Source of the DNA: Chara braunii
Lineage: Eukaryota > Streptophyta > Charophyceae > Charales > Characeae
Assembly (NCBI GenBank): GCA_003427395.1
Contig: BFEA01000005.1
Span: 3,327,259-3,365,371, forward strand
Reading direction: 5' to 3'
Length of the DNA: 38,113 nucleotides
Positions within the stretch are counted from its first letter, which is position 1; the number at the start of each line of letters is the position of its first letter. Below are positions 31,696 through 38,113 of the stretch, one piece after another. A program made the position numbers and the translations under genes. The notes under the pieces were generated by a model that saw nothing but the letters and a program-made list of their open reading frames with translations, was not told the origin of the DNA and searched no databases.

Positions 31696-33855
31696 TTACA
31701 CACTCGCTCCTCTCGTTTCTCTGTCCCTGCGTCTCCCTCTCACTCTCCTTCTGTCTCTGCCTGTGTCTCTGCGTCTCCTTCCCCTGCTGCTGCACCTGCT
31801 ACTGTTGCTGGTTGTTGGGTGTGATGAGCGCATCGGCGCACTTTGGACGAATCTGTACGCCTTTTTGAACTGAGAAGGAATCCCGTAGCTACTTCCGAGG
31901 CAGTTGAAATGCACCGCTTTCCAGCAATTCCCCTGAGCATCAGGATGCTCTGAATCTAGTCCCAAAAAGGGCTTTGGCTTTGAACACCCCATCACGTTCC
32001 ATAACTTATCCGGAATTAATCCACATCTTGTCGTATTCGAGTTGCAGACAAACGTCCACATCCATTGATCCCCGGGCCTCCAGAGTTCCCCAAGGTCAGA
32101 GGCGCTCCTTCCCGCCAGACCTTGGACAAGCAGGTTCGTGAAATTGTACCTTCGAAGACGGTCCAGGTCCATGATCAGTGTGCAGGAACAAGCGTAGATG
32201 GCCGTCCGATTAGCTGCCAAGTTGTTACCCATCAGGACAGCCAGATCTTCGTCCTTATCCATTTGCCCAAAGTACTCCCATAACTCTTGCACGTCTTCGC
32301 CGAATAGCACATCCACATCTATGTATATAGCACGTGCTATATTTGGCAACATATCAGGCAAGAAGAACTTGCTGTATCCCGGTATGCCAGAATGATGCTG
32401 AATCGGGATCCCAATCACCTTCGACCTCTCCATCAGCCAATCCGGGTCAATCACGTGCAAGTCAAACAGGACTCTACTGCTTCTACTCTGCGCATCTTCC
32501 TCCTGTTCCTCCTCCTCCTCCTCCTGCTGCTGCTGCTGCTGCTGCCGCTGCTGCTGTTTGCGCATAGCGCTGCTCTGATCCGCTTGTCCGTCGGATATGG
32601 CTGTCCTCCTCGTACGTCGTGAAGAGAACAGAGGAGGGGAACGAATGGAAGAAGACGAAGAAGAAGAAACTAAAGGAGGAGAGTGTGGAGAGGGAGGAGG
32701 AGAAGGAGAAAATGGTGAGGAAGAGGCGGAGAAGGGGGAGGAGGAGAAGGAGGAGGTGGAGGAAGAGGAAGAGGAGGAGGTTTTGCAAATGTATTGTGCT
32801 CCACTGTCTGTCATTATCTTTGAGAGCTTTTCCCGCTCTTTTTCGCTGATCATGAAATGGAAGAAGATGGGACAGCGTGTTGAGAGCACGATGGATCGGA
32901 CGGCGATCGCCGTTTCATTCTCAATAAAAGGTTCCCGGGACCACATGGCCGAAACGTGGACGATGTGGATAAGATTGCCACGTGGCAGACGGCACGCCTT
33001 CAGCTTACGGGGCAAGTCGCACCCCGACCCTGATGTATAATCGCTCTGATTGATCCCAGCTGACAGCGGCGTGGAAGATGGCGACAAGGAGGAAGGAGAG
33101 GAGGACGGAGGTGGTGCTGAAGGCGACGACGAGAGCGAGCAAGAGGAGGAGCGATCGCTTCCAGCCTTTTCCACCGGAATCAACGACGAGGCCGAGGGGA
33201 TGGAAGAACACGGGGAGGAGGACGCGGACGAGAAGGAAGAGGAAGAGGAAGAGGTGGAGGTGGAGAAGAAGGAAGAGGAGGAGGAGGAGGAGGAGGAAGA
33301 GTCGCCTGATTGGGACCACCACTCAGGCCGTAGTGTTGCAAAGAGGGCACCGGAGTTAAGAGGAGCAGTATTTCTAATGACGTACACAAATATGTGGATG
33401 GAGATCAGCAGGCTACAGATGATCAACGAAAGAGTCGTAGGAAAAGCTGTTGACGTCAACCGAAAGCACGCGCATAATGACGACAACGGTGATGACAACA
33501 ACGACAACAAGGACAACGACGATGATGATGAGGATGATGATGATGAGTAGGAGGAGGAGGAAGATTCAATAACTTCATGCTGTTGCCCATGGCAGGATTT
33601 CCCACTGCGAACATGGGTCTGGATCGGGACCGGGGAGGATAATATCACATCCAACGAGTAGCACGTCCGAGCGCCAGCAGGAAGCAGAAGAGGACGCGGA
33701 GGCGGGGGGAAAGGAGGGGGTGAAGGAACTGGAAGAGCAGGAGGAGGAGGAGGAGGAGGGAATGCTCGATCCCTCTCGGCTGTGGTTGAACATATCGGAC
33801 GTTTTCCTCCTCCTCCTCCTTCCTCCTCCTCCTCTATCCTTCGCGAGGGTGACAT
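31696..33855 (-). CDS. Predicted GT8-family glycosyltransferase, type II membrane protein
   Basis: It probably transfers a sugar from a nucleotide-sugar in the Golgi. The first in-frame ATG (33853-33855, A at -3) gives 719 residues; the open frame extends 16 codons upstream without ATG. There is a low-complexity Pro/Ser N-terminus, a likely signal-anchor helix at ~141-161 (LSLIICSLLISIHIFVYVI), a Ser-rich stem to ~290, then a GT8 core: LIHIVHVSAMW (~295), AIYIDVDVLFGEDV with the metal-binding DVD at 513-515, NNLAANRTAIYACSCTLIMD (~544-563), RPGDQWMW (~593), and HFNCLGSSYG (~649), comparable to the C-terminal His motif of the family. The core resembles LARGE or glucoside-xylosyltransferase types more than plant GAUTs. 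A Ser/Pro then Gln/Glu insert (~359-461) splits the core. The Arg-rich end (~676-719) may be an unspliced tail. Exon structure is uncertain; no cDNA evidence. Confidence 0.8.
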   Translation of the reverse strand: MSPSRRIEEEEEGGGGGKRPICSTTAERDRAFPPPPPPPALPVPSPPPFPPPPRPLLLPAGARTCYSLDVILSSPVPIQTHVRSGKSCHGQQHEVIESSSSSYSSSSSSSSSSLSLLSLLSSPLSSLCACFRLTSTAFPTTLSLIICSLLISIHIFVYVIRNTAPLNSGALFATLRPEWWSQSGDSSSSSSSSSSFFSTSTSSSSSSFSSASSSPCSSIPSASSLIPVEKAGSDRSSSCSLSSSPSAPPPSSSPSSLSPSSTPLSAGINQSDYTSGSGCDLPRKLKACRLPRGNLIHIVHVSAMWSREPFIENETAIAVRSIVLSTRCPIFFHFMISEKEREKLSKIMTDSGAQYICKTSSSSSSSTSSFSSSPFSASSSPFSPSPPPSPHSPPLVSSSSSSSIRSPPLFSSRRTRRTAISDGQADQSSAMRKQQQRQQQQQQQEEEEEEQEEDAQSRSSRVLFDLHVIDPDWLMERSKVIGIPIQHHSGIPGYSKFFLPDMLPNIARAIYIDVDVLFGEDVQELWEYFGQMDKDEDLAVLMGNNLAANRTAIYACSCTLIMDLDRLRRYNFTNLLVQGLAGRSASDLGELWRPGDQWMWTFVCNSNTTRCGLIPDKLWNVMGCSKPKPFLGLDSEHPDAQGNCWKAVHFNCLGSSYGIPSQFKKAYRFVQSAPMRSSHPTTSNSSRCSSRGRRRRDTGRDRRRVRGRRRDRETRGASV
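32475..32781 (-). other. Low-complexity insert within the GT8 catalytic domain
   Basis: About 100 codons of Ser, Pro/Ser, then poly-Gln and poly-Glu lie between the EREKLSKIMTDSG and VLFDLHVIDPDWL segments, which are adjacent in ordinary GT8 enzymes. Length is close to a multiple of three. No convincing GT donor and AG acceptor pair flanks it, so I favour in-frame trinucleotide expansion over a retained intron. Confidence 0.6.
33451..33458. promoter_or_regulatory. TGACGTCA site inside the GT8 5' coding region
   Basis: Perfect bZIP-type palindrome within GCTGTTGACGTCAAC, the same 15 bases that occur at the upstream site (34217-34231). It lies in the sequence encoding the membrane anchor region. 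Confidence 0.5.
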
Positions 33856-34109
33856 AATATAAGTAGATACTATTGCAACAAAAAAAAGGAAAGAAGAAAA
33901 CACGCGAACTTCACTATCGCATTCTCCCTCTTTCTCTGTCCTTCGTCTTCCTCATGTTACTCCATCGCTACCATTCCTCCCCTTCCCTCCCCCTTCTCCC
34001 TCTTCGCTTCCCCGCTCCCCTCGTCCCGCCTTTTCCCACCGCCCGCCCCCCCCCCCCTCCTCCCCTCCTCCTTCCTCTTTTCTACCTAGTATCTTTCTTT
34101 CCTTCCCTC

Positions 34110-34133
34110 GAATAAAACGCACGCGCTTTATTC
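34110..34133. repeat. GAATAAA/TTTATTC inverted repeat
   Basis: Seven-base arms (34110-34116, 34127-34133) flank ACGCACGCGC. Each strand thus shows an AATAAA hexamer, or a TTTATT when read the other way, upstream of the GT8 start. Meaning unknown. Confidence 0.6.
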
Positions 34134-34218
34134 TCGCAGAATATCGCAGCGACGAGGACTCTCGTGACTCCTGTGTGTTGCCGGCTCCGCAGGAGATGAC
34201 TGGTACTGACGTTACGCT

Positions 34219-34357
34219 GTTGACGTCAACAAGACTGGCAGTCTGGGACACATCTGTCTGCGTACTACTTGCCGGCTCTCATTCACGTTTTTCTATTGAC
34301 GTCAGCAGTTCTTGCATTCTCTGACACAGCTGTCTATCTACTACTACTTGAGGCCAC
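34219..34357. promoter_or_regulatory. Tandemly duplicated block with TGACGTCA sites upstream of GT8
   Basis: Two diverged ~76-bp units each contain TTGACGTCA (palindromes at 34221-34228 and 34297-34304), then GGGACACATCTGTCTGCG or CTGACACAGCTGTCTATC, then TACTACTTG. They lie 366 and 442 bases upstream of the GT8 ATG. TGACGTCA is the classical binding site of CREB/TGA-type bZIP factors, so this may be a promoter element of the GT8 gene. Occupancy is inference. Confidence 0.55.
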
Positions 34358-34360
34358 TCC

Positions 34361-34451
34361 AAGAAGAAGAGGAAGAGGAAGGAGAAGGAGAAGGAGGAGG
34401 AGAGGGAGACGAAGGAGAAGGAGAAGAGAAGAGGAAGAAGAAGAAGAAGAA
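34361..34451. repeat. GAAGAG-rich purine tract
   Basis: Irregular AAGAAGAGG/GGAGAAGGAG trinucleotide-type repeat on the plus strand. Similar tracts occur around 34620-34670 and throughout the GT8 coding sequence. Confidence 0.85.
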
Positions 34452-34669
34452 TGATAAACAGAGGCCATAGACTTTCCTTCGTGCATGTTTCAACAGAAAA
34501 TTCCATGCTCCACCGCATGCACTGAGCTCAGAAGAAACGCGCTCATTGCCCCACGCACGTTTCAGCCAGGAAGCGCACCTGGTGGCACTCATCAGGGGCC
34601 TTCTCCTCGGATCGAACAAGAACAGGAAGAACAAGAACAAGAAGAACAAGAAGAGAACATGGAGAAGAG

Positions 34670-34974
34670 GAAGTTGCAGGGAAAGTGCGTTGCTTTTTCT
34701 TTATTTTTGGAACAGTTTGGTTCTTTCTTTGGTAATTTCAGGCAACCGTTTTTCCTTTTTTCTTATTTGTTGGAACGAATCACATCTCAAGGAAGAAGAA
34801 TAGCGATAAGCATGCTTCCAACAAAAAAAAGCAAAAATAGTTAGAATTCGCACCTGCACTGAAGAAGAAGAAGTTGCAGGGAATCGTTCTTCCCTTTTGT
34901 TGTTTCTATTTTCAGAAAATTTTGGTTCTTTTTTGGGTAATTTCGGACAAGGCAACCTTCTTTTCATTTTTCTT
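34670..34974. repeat. ~100-bp direct repeat pair (TTGCAGGGAA ... GGTAATTTC)
   Basis: Copies 34670-34763 and 34870-34974 share AAGTTGCAGGGAA, TTTGGTTCTTT, GGTAATTTC, GGCAACC and TTTTTCTT in order. A third, inverted copy lies at 35721-35790 with AATTTCAGGCAAA. Likely copies of one unidentified short repeat. Confidence 0.65.
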
Positions 34975-35187
34975 GGGGGCGGCGGGGGGGAAGGAACAAC
35001 AAAGTGGTTCATGTCGGTCGTTTCTTTCTCTTCTTCTTTTTTTTTTGTTGTCTGTCGTTTCTTGTAGTAGCCTCATGACCGACGTTATTTCTTCTTCTTT
35101 CTTTTTTTTTTTCAGATTCTTCATGTCTGACCCTCAATTTCGAAGCGATCCGACGGCCGGAAGCTGATAAGATGATAAGTCGCGGGG

Positions 35188-35345
35188 CCAAGTCCCACTA
35201 GCAGCGTTGAGCTACCTCAACGCCTGAATCTGGACGCTTTTGCGGAGATGTGCAGAAATGGTGTTGAGTTTCCTGAACTGCACGTCTCCGCAAACACGTC
35301 CAGATTCAGGCGTTGAGGTAGCTCAACGCTGCTAGTGGGACTTGG
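35188..35345. mobile_element. Foldback (MITE-like) element, copy 1
   Basis: A 158-bp near-perfect palindrome: 68-bp arms 35188-35255 and 35278-35345 with three mismatches, the outer 49 bp perfect, around a 22-base loop. Ends are CCAAGTCCCAC and GTGGGACTTGG. Each arm itself contains a smaller inverted repeat (GTTGAG-CTAC-CTCAAC). There is no room for a gene. Terminal-inverted structure suggests a non-autonomous DNA element or foldback transposon; no clear target-site duplication was found. Confidence 0.85.
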
Positions 35346-35380
35346 GCGCCGGCAATGAGTGGGGACCTCGTCCTCGTGCC

Positions 35381-35518
35381 ACATTCCACTTCTTTTTTTT
35401 CTTCTTTTTTTTCTTTTTTTTAATTTGGACCATTTCTCGATTTATGCGTGTCATCCTTGCGCAGGGGCCATGCTAACCTTCTCTGTATCGTTCCAATTTT
35501 GCGAAGGACATTCGACTT
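35381..35518 (-). pseudogene. U6 snRNA retropseudogene with poly(A) tail
   Basis: The minus strand at 35507-35422 reproduces U6 from AAAATTGGAACGATACAGAG through TAGCATGGCCCCTGCGCAAG and GATGACACGCATAAATCGAG to the plant-type end AAATGGTCCAAATT. The 5' stem-loop is missing or replaced. In place of a T-run terminator there is an A-rich tail (35421-35391). The copy is flanked by 11-bp near-identical direct repeats, ACATTCCACTT (35381-35391) and ACATTCGACTT (35508-35518). No upstream U6 promoter element or TATA box is seen. U6 is the catalytic snRNA of the spliceosome; this copy looks reverse-transcribed and inserted. Confidence 0.85.
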
Positions 35519-35610
35519 TTTTTCTTTCCTGCTACCTTCCTTTTTTCCTCTTTCTTTTTTCGGCCGATTAATGCTTATAGGACTCGGTTCTGGCCTCCTG
35601 GTCCGATGTC

Positions 35611-35960
35611 CCATTTACCCAGATCCTTCGCTCCTGACCGTTGATCTTTGAGATGTACGGTCAGAAATGAAGTATCCAAGAAAATGCGACCTCGCCCCAA
35701 GAGGCGAGAAATGACAAAAAAGAGCAACTTTTCAAGAAAAAGAAAGAAGGAAAAGTTTGCCTGAAATTATTTCGTAAAAAGGAACCTAATAACTTTCTTT
35801 CCAACCAACCTGTTGGATTCTCCGGTTCGGCTGCTTCACATTCCAACTGCCTCCGGGCAAGCTCCCACTAACCCAGATTCACTGTTTCTGGTCGTTGATC
35901 TGCCCAACTGAAGGTCGTGATCGGAGAGTCCGTATCCCGGAGAGTGGGACCTCGACCCTG
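35611..35960. repeat. Diverged ~90-bp repeat pair (ACCCAGAT ... GTTGATCT ... GGACCTCG)
   Basis: Blocks 35611-35700 and 35868-35960 share ACCCAGAT, (C/G)GTTGATCT, a GGTC(A/G) segment, AGTCC-like words and (C/G)GACCTCG(C/A)CCC in order. The inverted member of the GGTAATTTC repeat lies between them. Confidence 0.5.
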
Positions 35961-36206
35961 ATTATTATTATTACTGTATTAAAAACTGATTGAACGTAAA
36001 AGAGGGACGCGGCAAAGGGCCTCACTTCACTGCTCAACATTCTAAATGCATCTGCTGCAGGTCAGCCCAATACATTCAATAGTATTAGAAATAGCAGAGT
36101 CAGTAAATACCGACGCATAGCCCAACACATAGCCGCAAATTGCAGCTGAATCATGTGAAAAAGATCTCGAAATATCCGATAAATAACAATGAAGCACATC
36201 CCATAG

Positions 36207-36224
36207 CGTTCGCTATGGCACTTC
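36207..36224. repeat. Perfect hairpin CCATAGCG-AA-CGCTATGG type
   Basis: 8-bp inverted repeat with a 2-base centre, downstream of the hammerhead on the minus strand, extended by GAAG/CTTC pairing outside an internal bulge. It may form part of the same transcript. Confidence 0.65.
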
Positions 36225-36249
36225 AGTCATAATACCCGAGGAGCTGGCA

Positions 36250-36298
36250 TCGCCGACTAGTTTCGGTCGCCGCCAGTAGCGACCTCATCAGGGGGCGT
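36250..36298 (-). ncRNA. Type I hammerhead ribozyme
   Basis: The minus strand carries all conserved core elements in order: CTGATGA (36291-36285), helix II as a perfect 6-bp stem GGTCGC/GCGACC around TACTGGCG, GAAA (36264-36261), a two-pair helix III (A and C of GAAAC with GU) closed by TA, and the GUC cleavage triplet ending at 36255. Helix I can form as CGCC with GGCG, leaving two unpaired Cs. Hammerheads of type I with tiny helix III are known from Penelope-like and other retroelements. Cleavage would be after 36255 on the minus strand. It is not inside a recognisable coding element. Confidence 0.75.
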
Positions 36299-36302
36299 TT
36301 CG

Positions 36303-36358
36303 AGATGGTCGGTCAGTCCGCATACATTCAAGATGATCGGTCAGTCCGAATGTATTTT
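36303..36358. repeat. 28-bp direct repeat beside the hammerhead
   Basis: AGATG(G/A)TCGGTCAGTCCG followed by (C/A)ATACATTC-type sequence occurs twice in tandem (36303-36330 and 36331-36358), ending in a T-run. In the ribozyme sense it immediately precedes the hammerhead and is preceded by an A-run. Confidence 0.75.
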
Positions 36359-36824
36359 TTTTTAAATGCGCTCCAGATATGTAAAACGTTGTGTAATTGA
36401 ACAAGGCTCAAAGTCAACGAAGCACCAAAGATGCGGCGCATTCGGTAAAGAGGTGAAGGCGAAGCACCTACTTTTCCGAACCTTTCTTTTCTTTCGTTGT
36501 TGCTTTTTCTTCTTGAGAGGGGTCAAAATAAGCACCAATACCGTTTTAACTATTCAAAAAATAACGCGATGGGACAACAAACAAAGCGTTGACGTCGCTC
36601 CTATATCCTGCACACTACGACGATGATAACAATAATGAGGAAGATGGCAATCATGCGCTAAGGCCACCCTCGCACGAGGACTCTTTCCGTTGAATCTGGC
36701 TGCAATTGTGGTCAGATGCATGTCCAAAAATTCAAGTGTGAGCATGCCCTGAGTGAGTCGCTAGTTCAGGTAGTGAGACAAGGGAACCAAGAAGGGCGGG
36801 CAAGCGCGCGCGCGCGTGCGAGCG

Positions 36825-36828
<4 letters not shown>

Positions 36829-36891
<63 letters not shown>
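36829..36891. repeat. AG microsatellite
   Basis: About 31 uninterrupted AG units, preceded by a short CG run. It generates long open frames in several phases that are not genes. Confidence 0.97.
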
Positions 36892-36895
<4 letters not shown>

Positions 36896-37083
36896 CGAGT
36901 AACTGACATACTAAATAAGCGTCTTCCCCCGAACACAAGGCACCCTCACCATGACTGTATCTGACCGCGAATAACGCTTGTATACATTCATTATCAGGGT
37001 GCACTGCCTTCGGCGGCAGGACGATAGACACTTCGCACACCCAAGTATGCTGCCTAAATACAAGCCTATAAATATATAGCCTC

Positions 37084-37120
37084 CTGATGAGTCAGTGAAA
37101 CTCCGACGAAAAAGTTTGTC
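37084..37120 (+). ncRNA. Degenerate hammerhead-like motif
   Basis: CTGATGA (37084-37090), a helix II of GTC/GAC reinforced by an inner AGT/ACT stem (37091-37107), GAAA (37108-37111) and a GUC triplet (37118-37120) occur in hammerhead order. Helix III has a mismatch and I cannot build helix I from the flanks. A TATA-like CTATAAATATATAG lies directly upstream (37066-37079). It is probably a decayed ribozyme, or chance. Confidence 0.4.
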
Positions 37121-37220
37121 ACAGCCCCTCGTTTGTTGTCCTCTTCTCCCTCCCTCTCTGCCTAGTACGGTTTACCGGGCAGCTCTGTTTAGTTTTCTGT
37201 TTTTTGTTTGTGGGGGGCAG

Positions 37221-37277
37221 CTCTGTTTGACGCTATATATATATACAAAATATATCATATATATCTAGATATACAAT
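37221..37277. repeat. TA-rich dinucleotide stretch
   Basis: Interrupted TATATA sequence with ATATATCTAGATATA, a local palindrome. Simple-sequence DNA. Confidence 0.8.
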
Positions 37278-37334
37278 CACATCTGCACAATAGTACATAT
37301 ACCCTCCAAAAATAAATATTTATTTTTAGATTTC

Positions 37335-37588
37335 GGACCATTTCTCGATTCATGCGTGTCATCCTTGATTTTGCAGGAACCAAGTCCCACTACCGGTAGC
37401 AGCGTTTTCCTCAACGCCCGAATCTGGACGTGTTTGTGGAGATGTGCAAAAATGGGAACGAGTTTCCTCAACTGCACCTCTCCACAAACGCGTCCAGATT
37501 CCGGCGTTGAGGAAACTCAACGCTGCTAGTGCGACTTGGCCCAAGGACGTCATGCTAATAATCCTTCTCTGCATCGTTACAACTTCCA
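37335..37588 (-). pseudogene. U6 snRNA pseudogene split by a foldback element
   Basis: The 3' part of U6 is at 37367-37335 on the minus strand (CAAGGATGACACGCATGAAT, CGAGAAATGGTCC), and a middle part at 37588-37551 (AACGATGCAGAGAAGGATTA, TTAGCATG). Between them lies the second foldback copy (37380-37539) exactly where the GGCCCCTGCG part of U6 should be. The U6 sequence is more diverged than in the 35.4 kb copy. Confidence 0.75.
37380..37539. mobile_element. Foldback (MITE-like) element, copy 2
   Basis: A 160-bp palindrome with the same ends (CCAAGTCCCAC; CGACTTGG), the same arm words (CTCAACGCC, GAATCTGGACG, GGAGATGTGCA) and a similar loop as the copy at 35188. The arms are less perfect, and ACCGGTAG is inserted in the left arm. 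It interrupts a U6-derived sequence. Confidence 0.85.
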
Positions 37589-37896
37589 TTTTTTTCTTTT
37601 TCACTTTTAATTTTTCACGGATGCCTCGAAAAGTCCATCCTCCAAAATAAGACACAGAAGAAGTTGTACTGACAGAATAATTTCTTCCTCCTTTTTCCCT
37701 TTTCGAATAATTTCTTCCATCTAATCGCTTTCAAAATTCAGTCATTCACCTGAAGATTTGGAAACATGAATCCACCCCATTCATGGCTCCAACCTTTGGC
37801 ATCCCCTCGGCCTCTTATTCATTTATCCGTCGAGATTCACTCCTTCTGGACCCGAGGCTATCAACTGGAACAGAGCGGTATATGATAGATTGAAAA

Positions 37897-38040
37897 CCGT
37901 TTTTTTTTTTTTTCAAGCCCCAGCCGGTAATTCAGAATTACTTCATTTCATTTATCTGATTCCATCTGGGTTCGAACTCGGGCTTCTATTTCAAACAGTT
38001 GATGGGTGTACCAGGCCCGCTTGTATAGACTGCCATTTTC
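37897..38040 (-). mobile_element. Small tRNA-type SINE with target-site duplication
   Basis: On the minus strand a 144-bp unit begins GAAAATGGCAGTC, carries an A-box-like TGGTACACCCA (38013-38003) and a B-box-like GAGTTCGAACC (37979-37969), continues with an unrelated body and ends in 14 A residues (37913-37900). ATTGAAAA flanks it on both sides (37889-37896 and 38041-38048), as expected for retroposition. The A-box to B-box distance is short for a tRNA and no cloverleaf is evident, so it is a SINE rather than a tRNA gene. Confidence 0.65.
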
Positions 38041-38113
38041 ATTGAAAAGAGGGAGATAGGTCAAGGCGGCAGGTGGGGGAAGAGGGGGAGAGGGGGGAGA
38101 GGAAAAGTGAAAA

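Noticed and set aside
32597-33040. 147-residue Glu-rich plus-strand protein
   Set aside because: Also antisense to the GT8 gene, whose frame has real domain similarity.
33050-33550. 166-residue acidic protein on the plus strand
   Set aside because: It is the antisense of the Ser/Pro-rich GT8 coding sequence; Glu/Asp runs mirror TCC/TCG codons.
35422-35507. Functional U6 snRNA gene
   Set aside because: The 5' stem-loop is not intact, the T-run terminator is replaced by an A-rich tail, no upstream promoter elements are visible, and direct repeats flank it.
36732-37040. Open frames through the AG microsatellite
   Set aside because: They consist of Arg-Glu or Ser-Leu dipeptide repeats from the dinucleotide run.
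37950-38030. tRNA gene on the minus strand
   Set aside because: B-box-like sequence is good, but spacing is short, no cloverleaf can be drawn, and an A-tail with target-site duplication points to a SINE.

Overview
This window looks like repeat-rich intergenic DNA from a large eukaryotic nuclear genome of the green-plant lineage. The evidence is decayed Ty3/Gypsy chromovirus retroelements, initiator-Met-type primer binding sites, a U6 snRNA-derived sequence with a plant-type 3' end, and one protein gene full of Ser, Gln and Glu homopolymers. A charophyte alga such as Chara is my best guess. That is an inference from style and cannot be proven here. I see no bacterial gene organisation, CRISPR array or operon.

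Layout. 1-3989: 5' end of a plus-strand LTR retroelement (A) with LTR, TATA box, primer binding site, leader and frameshifted gag, but no pol. 4.0-6.5 kb: non-coding DNA with a 26-bp minisatellite, a diverged 1.35-1.4 kb duplication, a ~160-bp repeat and a 22-bp palindrome. 6.7-8.5 kb: two abutting related satellites with periods of 92 bp and exactly 90 bp. 8.5-10.4 kb: no recognisable gene. 10.4-16.3 kb (plus) and 17.1-23.9 kb (minus): two decayed members of one chromovirus family (C and B) arranged tail to tail around a 0.8 kb spacer, forming a very large imperfect inverted repeat; B contains a 220-base assembly gap. 24.9-30.0 kb: a third Gypsy element (D, minus), 3'-truncated in RNase H, with its primer binding site and LTR edge at 29987-30001.

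31.7-33.9 kb (minus) holds the only gene that looks cellular: a predicted type II membrane glycosyltransferase of family GT8, with a long Ser/Pro/Gln/Glu insert inside the catalytic domain. Duplicated TGACGTCA sites lie upstream and a ~145-bp repeat abuts its stop codon.

The most unusual part is 34.6-38.1 kb, a cluster of RNA-related and structured sequences: two copies of a ~160-bp foldback element, two U6 snRNA-derived pseudogenes (one with a poly(A) tail and target-site duplication, the other split by a foldback copy), a well-formed type I hammerhead ribozyme, a second degenerate hammerhead core on the other strand, and a small tRNA-type SINE with an 8-bp target-site duplication. The retroelement genes once formed gag-protease-RT-RNase H-integrase-chromodomain units, but every copy here carries stops, frameshifts or lost catalytic residues, so all are probably immobile.
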